The notes under the pieces: model-generated
The model's input: only the letters and a program-made list of their open reading frames with translations
What the model was told of the DNA's origin: nothing
Database searches by the model: none
Program-made: the position numbers and the translations under genes
Part shown: positions 61,158 through 64,000 of the stretch, one piece after another
Position numbering within the stretch: the stretch's first letter is position 1
How the letters are laid out: each line of letters starts with the position of its first letter
Assembly: GCA_035772405.1 (NCBI GenBank)
Contig: JAYKKM010000181.1
Span: 419,001 to 483,000 of the forward strand
Length of the DNA stretch: 64,000 bases
Reading direction: 5' to 3'
Origin: Chrysogorgia sp. JL179-B06
Lineage: Eukaryota; Cnidaria; Anthozoa; Scleralcyonacea; Chrysogorgiidae

Positions 61158-64000
61158 TTTATTTTGAAAAGAATATTCGTACATTCCGAGGACGTACGTG
61201 CAAAGAATATTCTAAACAGGGGGAGCCTACAAAGCTGCTAACTGTGCTGAGAGCATGACTCTCACCCCCAAAGACGGAAACCTAGAATCCTTGAGACGCG
61301 AGAGGAAACAATGATCCTAGATAAAGAAAGAAGGAAAAAGGATGTTTACATCACCCAGTACAGACCAATTAAGGAGAGACCAGGGAAGGAATTAAATTTA
61401 ATATCCTACATTAACTAATTTATCCCAACGCCGAGGCGAAGGGAGGTTTAAGCTAAAAAGGATAAAAGGTTAAAAGGTTAAAAAAAGAGACAATGTTTAC
61501 TTCACCCAGTACAGACCAATTAAGGAGAGACCAGGGAAGGGGTTAAATTTATCCTAAATTAACTATTTTATCCCAACGCCGAGGCGAAGGGAGGTTTAAG
61601 TTAAAAAGGATAAAAGGTTAAAAAGAGAAGTCAAGCTTCTCCCCATTAAAAACACCCAAGGACCCCCCAGCAAGCCATTCTTTTTCAAAAATGGCTCGAC
61701 GGATTGGCGAAGAATATTTTTTGGCGTGCAGACAAAGCAGGAATTTGATACGCGCAATGACCACCTTGAGGCATTTATGCTCATCGGGCGAGATGTCACG
61801 GAAGCGGAAGTCACAGCGGGCGATCCAGACGCGATGTTTCACCATCTGCAACATCCACATGATTATTTTTGGCGTAGAAAGCTTCCGTGCACCAGTGAAG
61901 CCAAAGAGGAGCTCTTTAACAGTGAAAGGTATTGCGTCAGGCACCGAACGGGTGAGTTGGAAGAAGACCCAGTTTATCAAGATCTGTGCAAAGGAACAGT
62001 TGAAAAAAAGGTGTTCTAGTGTTTCCTCATCAGATCCGCAGAAACACATAATATCCATGTTGCGGTAGCCAAACGAACGGACAAGCCTAACCGCGGTATA
62101 GAGCACACCATGTGCCACCTTCCAATTAAGGTCGACAGCACCACGTTCCAGTGTTACAACATGCAACTGCCGCCATGTATCAGGCCAGTATAGGTCACCA
62201 TATACAGGGCGGAATTTTTCCGTACAGTGTGGAGGTGTAGATCGTAAATTAGAACCTACTCTGTACACTTTCTGAGTGGAAAATTGAGAGATTTCCAGTG
62301 GCACATCCTGCGAAATCGCTAAAGCGAGTTTGACTCCATCGGAGCCGCCCTGAAATTTTCGCCATGCCGTCAAGGTCTGACGGTAGAATACCGGTAGACA
62401 TTGCATCGACACTCTGTTAAACGTCGACCGCAGTCTTAAGATAGTATCAAGGCGTAAACTAAAAGCGCTAACAAAAGTATGTGAAAAAAGGACCTTCCAT
62501 TTAGCGCAAGAATCAGAATAAAATCGTCTGAACCATTGTAGCCGCAGTGCGTCAGCTTTCAGGCGAAAGTCGACAACACTGAATCCACCCACAGATTGCG
62601 GAGTAGTGACGGTGCGGCGGGCAACTAAGTCACGTTTACCTCCCCAAAAGAAAGGCCAAATGGTTTTGTCAAGTCGGGACGCCACCCATCCCGGCATGAC
62701 AAAGACTGCGCACAAGTGCCAAATTTGGGAGAGGGCGAGAGCGTTTATTATCAATGCCCGTCCCTGGTATGAAAGAGAACGGCCTTTCCAAGACGACAGT
62801 CTTTTCTCCACCTTGGTCACCCGGTTTTCCCAAGTTGCCGTACTGTAATCCGAGGCACTTACCACAGCGCCGAGTATTGGCAATTCTTTCACCCATGTTA
62901 CACTATGGGGAGTATCATTCCGGTCCTTCCAGGCTCCTAGCCACAATCCCTTCGACTTCCCTCGGTTAAGTTTTGCGCCAGTTCCAAGCTCATACTGGGC
63001 GTACACTTGAAACACAACAGGAAGCGAATCGTCCGAGGTAACAATAACGGTAGTGTCATCGGCGTAACATGAAACGCGCAGATCTTGCATGGAACCTGGT
63101 AATCTGAGGCCAGAGATACCAGGGGCAGTGCGCAAGTTGCAGGCGAGCACCTCCGCGCACAGAACATACAAGAGGGGTGATAGTGGACAGCCCTGCCGCA
63201 CACCACGAGAAGGGCTAAAAAAAGGTGAAGTCCAGCCATTTATTATCACAGCAGATTGCACATCCGTATAAAAAAGCTGAATCCAGCGGCGAAAACTAGG
63301 CCCAAAGCCCATAACGGTTAACGTCCGCGAAAGAAAACCGCAATCTACGCGGTCAAACGCTTTCTCTTGATCCAAGGAAAGAAAGGCCACAGGTAAATGA
63401 TTAACATCGGCATAGTCAATGACGTCCCTTAGAATACTTAAATTTTCGGAAATGGTTCTTCCTGGAATGCCACATGTCTGGTCAGGTGACACAACAGACG
63501 AAATTACACCGAGGAGTCGGCCAGCGATAGCACGCGTAGCGATCTTATAATCAGCATTAAGCAAACTGATAGGGCGCCAATTTTTTGTCTCTAATCGATC
63601 GCCCTTTTTATATAAAATTATAATAAGACCTCTGCGTTGTGAGGTAGATAATCGTCCCTCCGAATAAGCGAAGTTGATCACGTATACCAGGTCTGAGCCG
63701 AGAATATCCCAGAAAGTCCAGTAGAATTCGATGGGGAACCCGTCCAGACCTGGTGTCTTACCAGTGGCCATGCCACGGGCAGCTGCCTCGCATTCCTCCG
63801 GGGTAAGAATGCCTTCGCACCGAGCCTGGTCCATTTCGGAAAGCTTTTTTACCAGTTTCGAAAGTAATCTCTCTTGCACAGCTATATCACATGGATCCGC
63901 AGTGAACAGATTTGCGTAATAGGCCTGCCATACCTTAAGAATGGCAAGAGAATCATGATGAACAAAGTTGGTGGTTGGGTCCTTTATGGCAGTCATAAAT
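61158..64000 (-). mobile_element. LINE E, 3' half, cut by window edge
   Basis: Closely similar to LINE A over its length, including the 3' hairpin (61171-61212) and double 3' UTR repeat. The 5' half lies outside the window. Confidence 0.93.
61618..63999 (-). CDS. LINE E ORF2, RT part, open to window edge
   Basis: About 790 uninterrupted codons covering RT (RRGLIIILYKKGD, SLDQEKAFDRVDCGF, RQGCPLSPLLYVL, CYADDTTVIV) and the C-terminal region with CFCGSDEETLEHLFFNC. Where LINEs A, C and D carry indels, this copy is in frame, so it serves as the reference. The Trp after the Asp of motif A is replaced by Cys. The endonuclease part is outside the window. Confidence 0.93.
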   Translation of the reverse strand, partial: FMTAIKDPTTNFVHHDSLAILKVWQAYYANLFTADPCDIAVQERLLSKLVKKLSEMDQARCEGILTPEECEAAARGMATGKTPGLDGFPIEFYWTFWDILGSDLVYVINFAYSEGRLSTSQRRGLIIILYKKGDRLETKNWRPISLLNADYKIATRAIAGRLLGVISSVVSPDQTCGIPGRTISENLSILRDVIDYADVNHLPVAFLSLDQEKAFDRVDCGFLSRTLTVMGFGPSFRRWIQLFYTDVQSAVIINGWTSPFFSPSRGVRQGCPLSPLLYVLCAEVLACNLRTAPGISGLRLPGSMQDLRVSCYADDTTVIVTSDDSLPVVFQVYAQYELGTGAKLNRGKSKGLWLGAWKDRNDTPHSVTWVKELPILGAVVSASDYSTATWENRVTKVEKRLSSWKGRSLSYQGRALIINALALSQIWHLCAVFVMPGWVASRLDKTIWPFFWGGKRDLVARRTVTTPQSVGGFSVVDFRLKADALRLQWFRRFYSDSCAKWKVLFSHTFVSAFSLRLDTILRLRSTFNRVSMQCLPVFYRQTLTAWRKFQGGSDGVKLALAISQDVPLEISQFSTQKVYRVGSNLRSTPPHCTEKFRPVYGDLYWPDTWRQLHVVTLERGAVDLNWKVAHGVLYTAVRLVRSFGYRNMDIMCFCGSDEETLEHLFFNCSFAQILINWVFFQLTRSVPDAIPFTVKELLFGFTGARKLSTPKIIMWMLQMVKHRVWIARCDFRFRDISPDEHKCLKVVIARIKFLLCLHAKKYSSPIRRAIFEKEWLAGGSLGVFNGEKLDFSF

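Overview
The window is metazoan genomic DNA, most likely from a marine invertebrate (the species cannot be fixed from the sequence). It is almost entirely mobile DNA plus a small array of linked small-RNA genes. The eukaryotic evidence is the presence of U1 snRNA and 5S rRNA genes, non-LTR retrotransposons, a hAT transposon and two Maverick/Polinton elements.

Positions 1-24325 hold two closely related Polintons, one inside the other. The inner element (3359-22637, about 19.3 kb) is complete. It has about 600-bp terminal inverted repeats (TIRs), termini reading AGTAGTATAG, and a 6-bp target duplication AATGGA on both sides. The outer element is interrupted at the start codon of its packaging-ATPase gene. 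Its left end lies outside the window and its right end is near 24325. The inner element has a leftward block (protein-primed DNA polymerase, zinc-ribbon protein, three small membrane proteins). Its middle has mixed orientation: an unknown gene, thymidine kinase, a broken BRO-N/nuclease gene, a small possibly lipidated protein, a fibre-like protein and an unknown membrane protein. A rightward block follows: two tandem jelly-roll-candidate paralogues, chromodomain integrase, two paralogous membrane-anchored proteins, major capsid protein, packaging ATPase and a terminal unknown gene. Together these cover replication, integration and particle assembly. I see no adenovirus-type cysteine protease.

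Positions 24326-26670 hold no recognisable gene; a long (TA)n microsatellite lies inside. A hAT transposon with an intact 1011-codon transposase (26733-30955) sits inside a decayed non-LTR element, here called LINE F.

From about 34930 to the right edge is an array of Tx1/L1-like non-LTR elements, all on the minus strand, nested in small-RNA genes. Two units each carry a U1 snRNA gene, a 5S rRNA gene and a stub of the U2 snRNA 5' end (34933-36093 and 41536-42386). LINEs F and B start at the U2 stubs. LINEs A, C, D and E (about 6.1-6.4 kb each; E is cut by the window edge) are stacked head to tail. They are separated only by the same 18-nt piece of the U1 5' end, which indicates repeated insertion into one U1 site. 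Most LINE copies carry frameshifts; the first ORF of copies C and D is intact.
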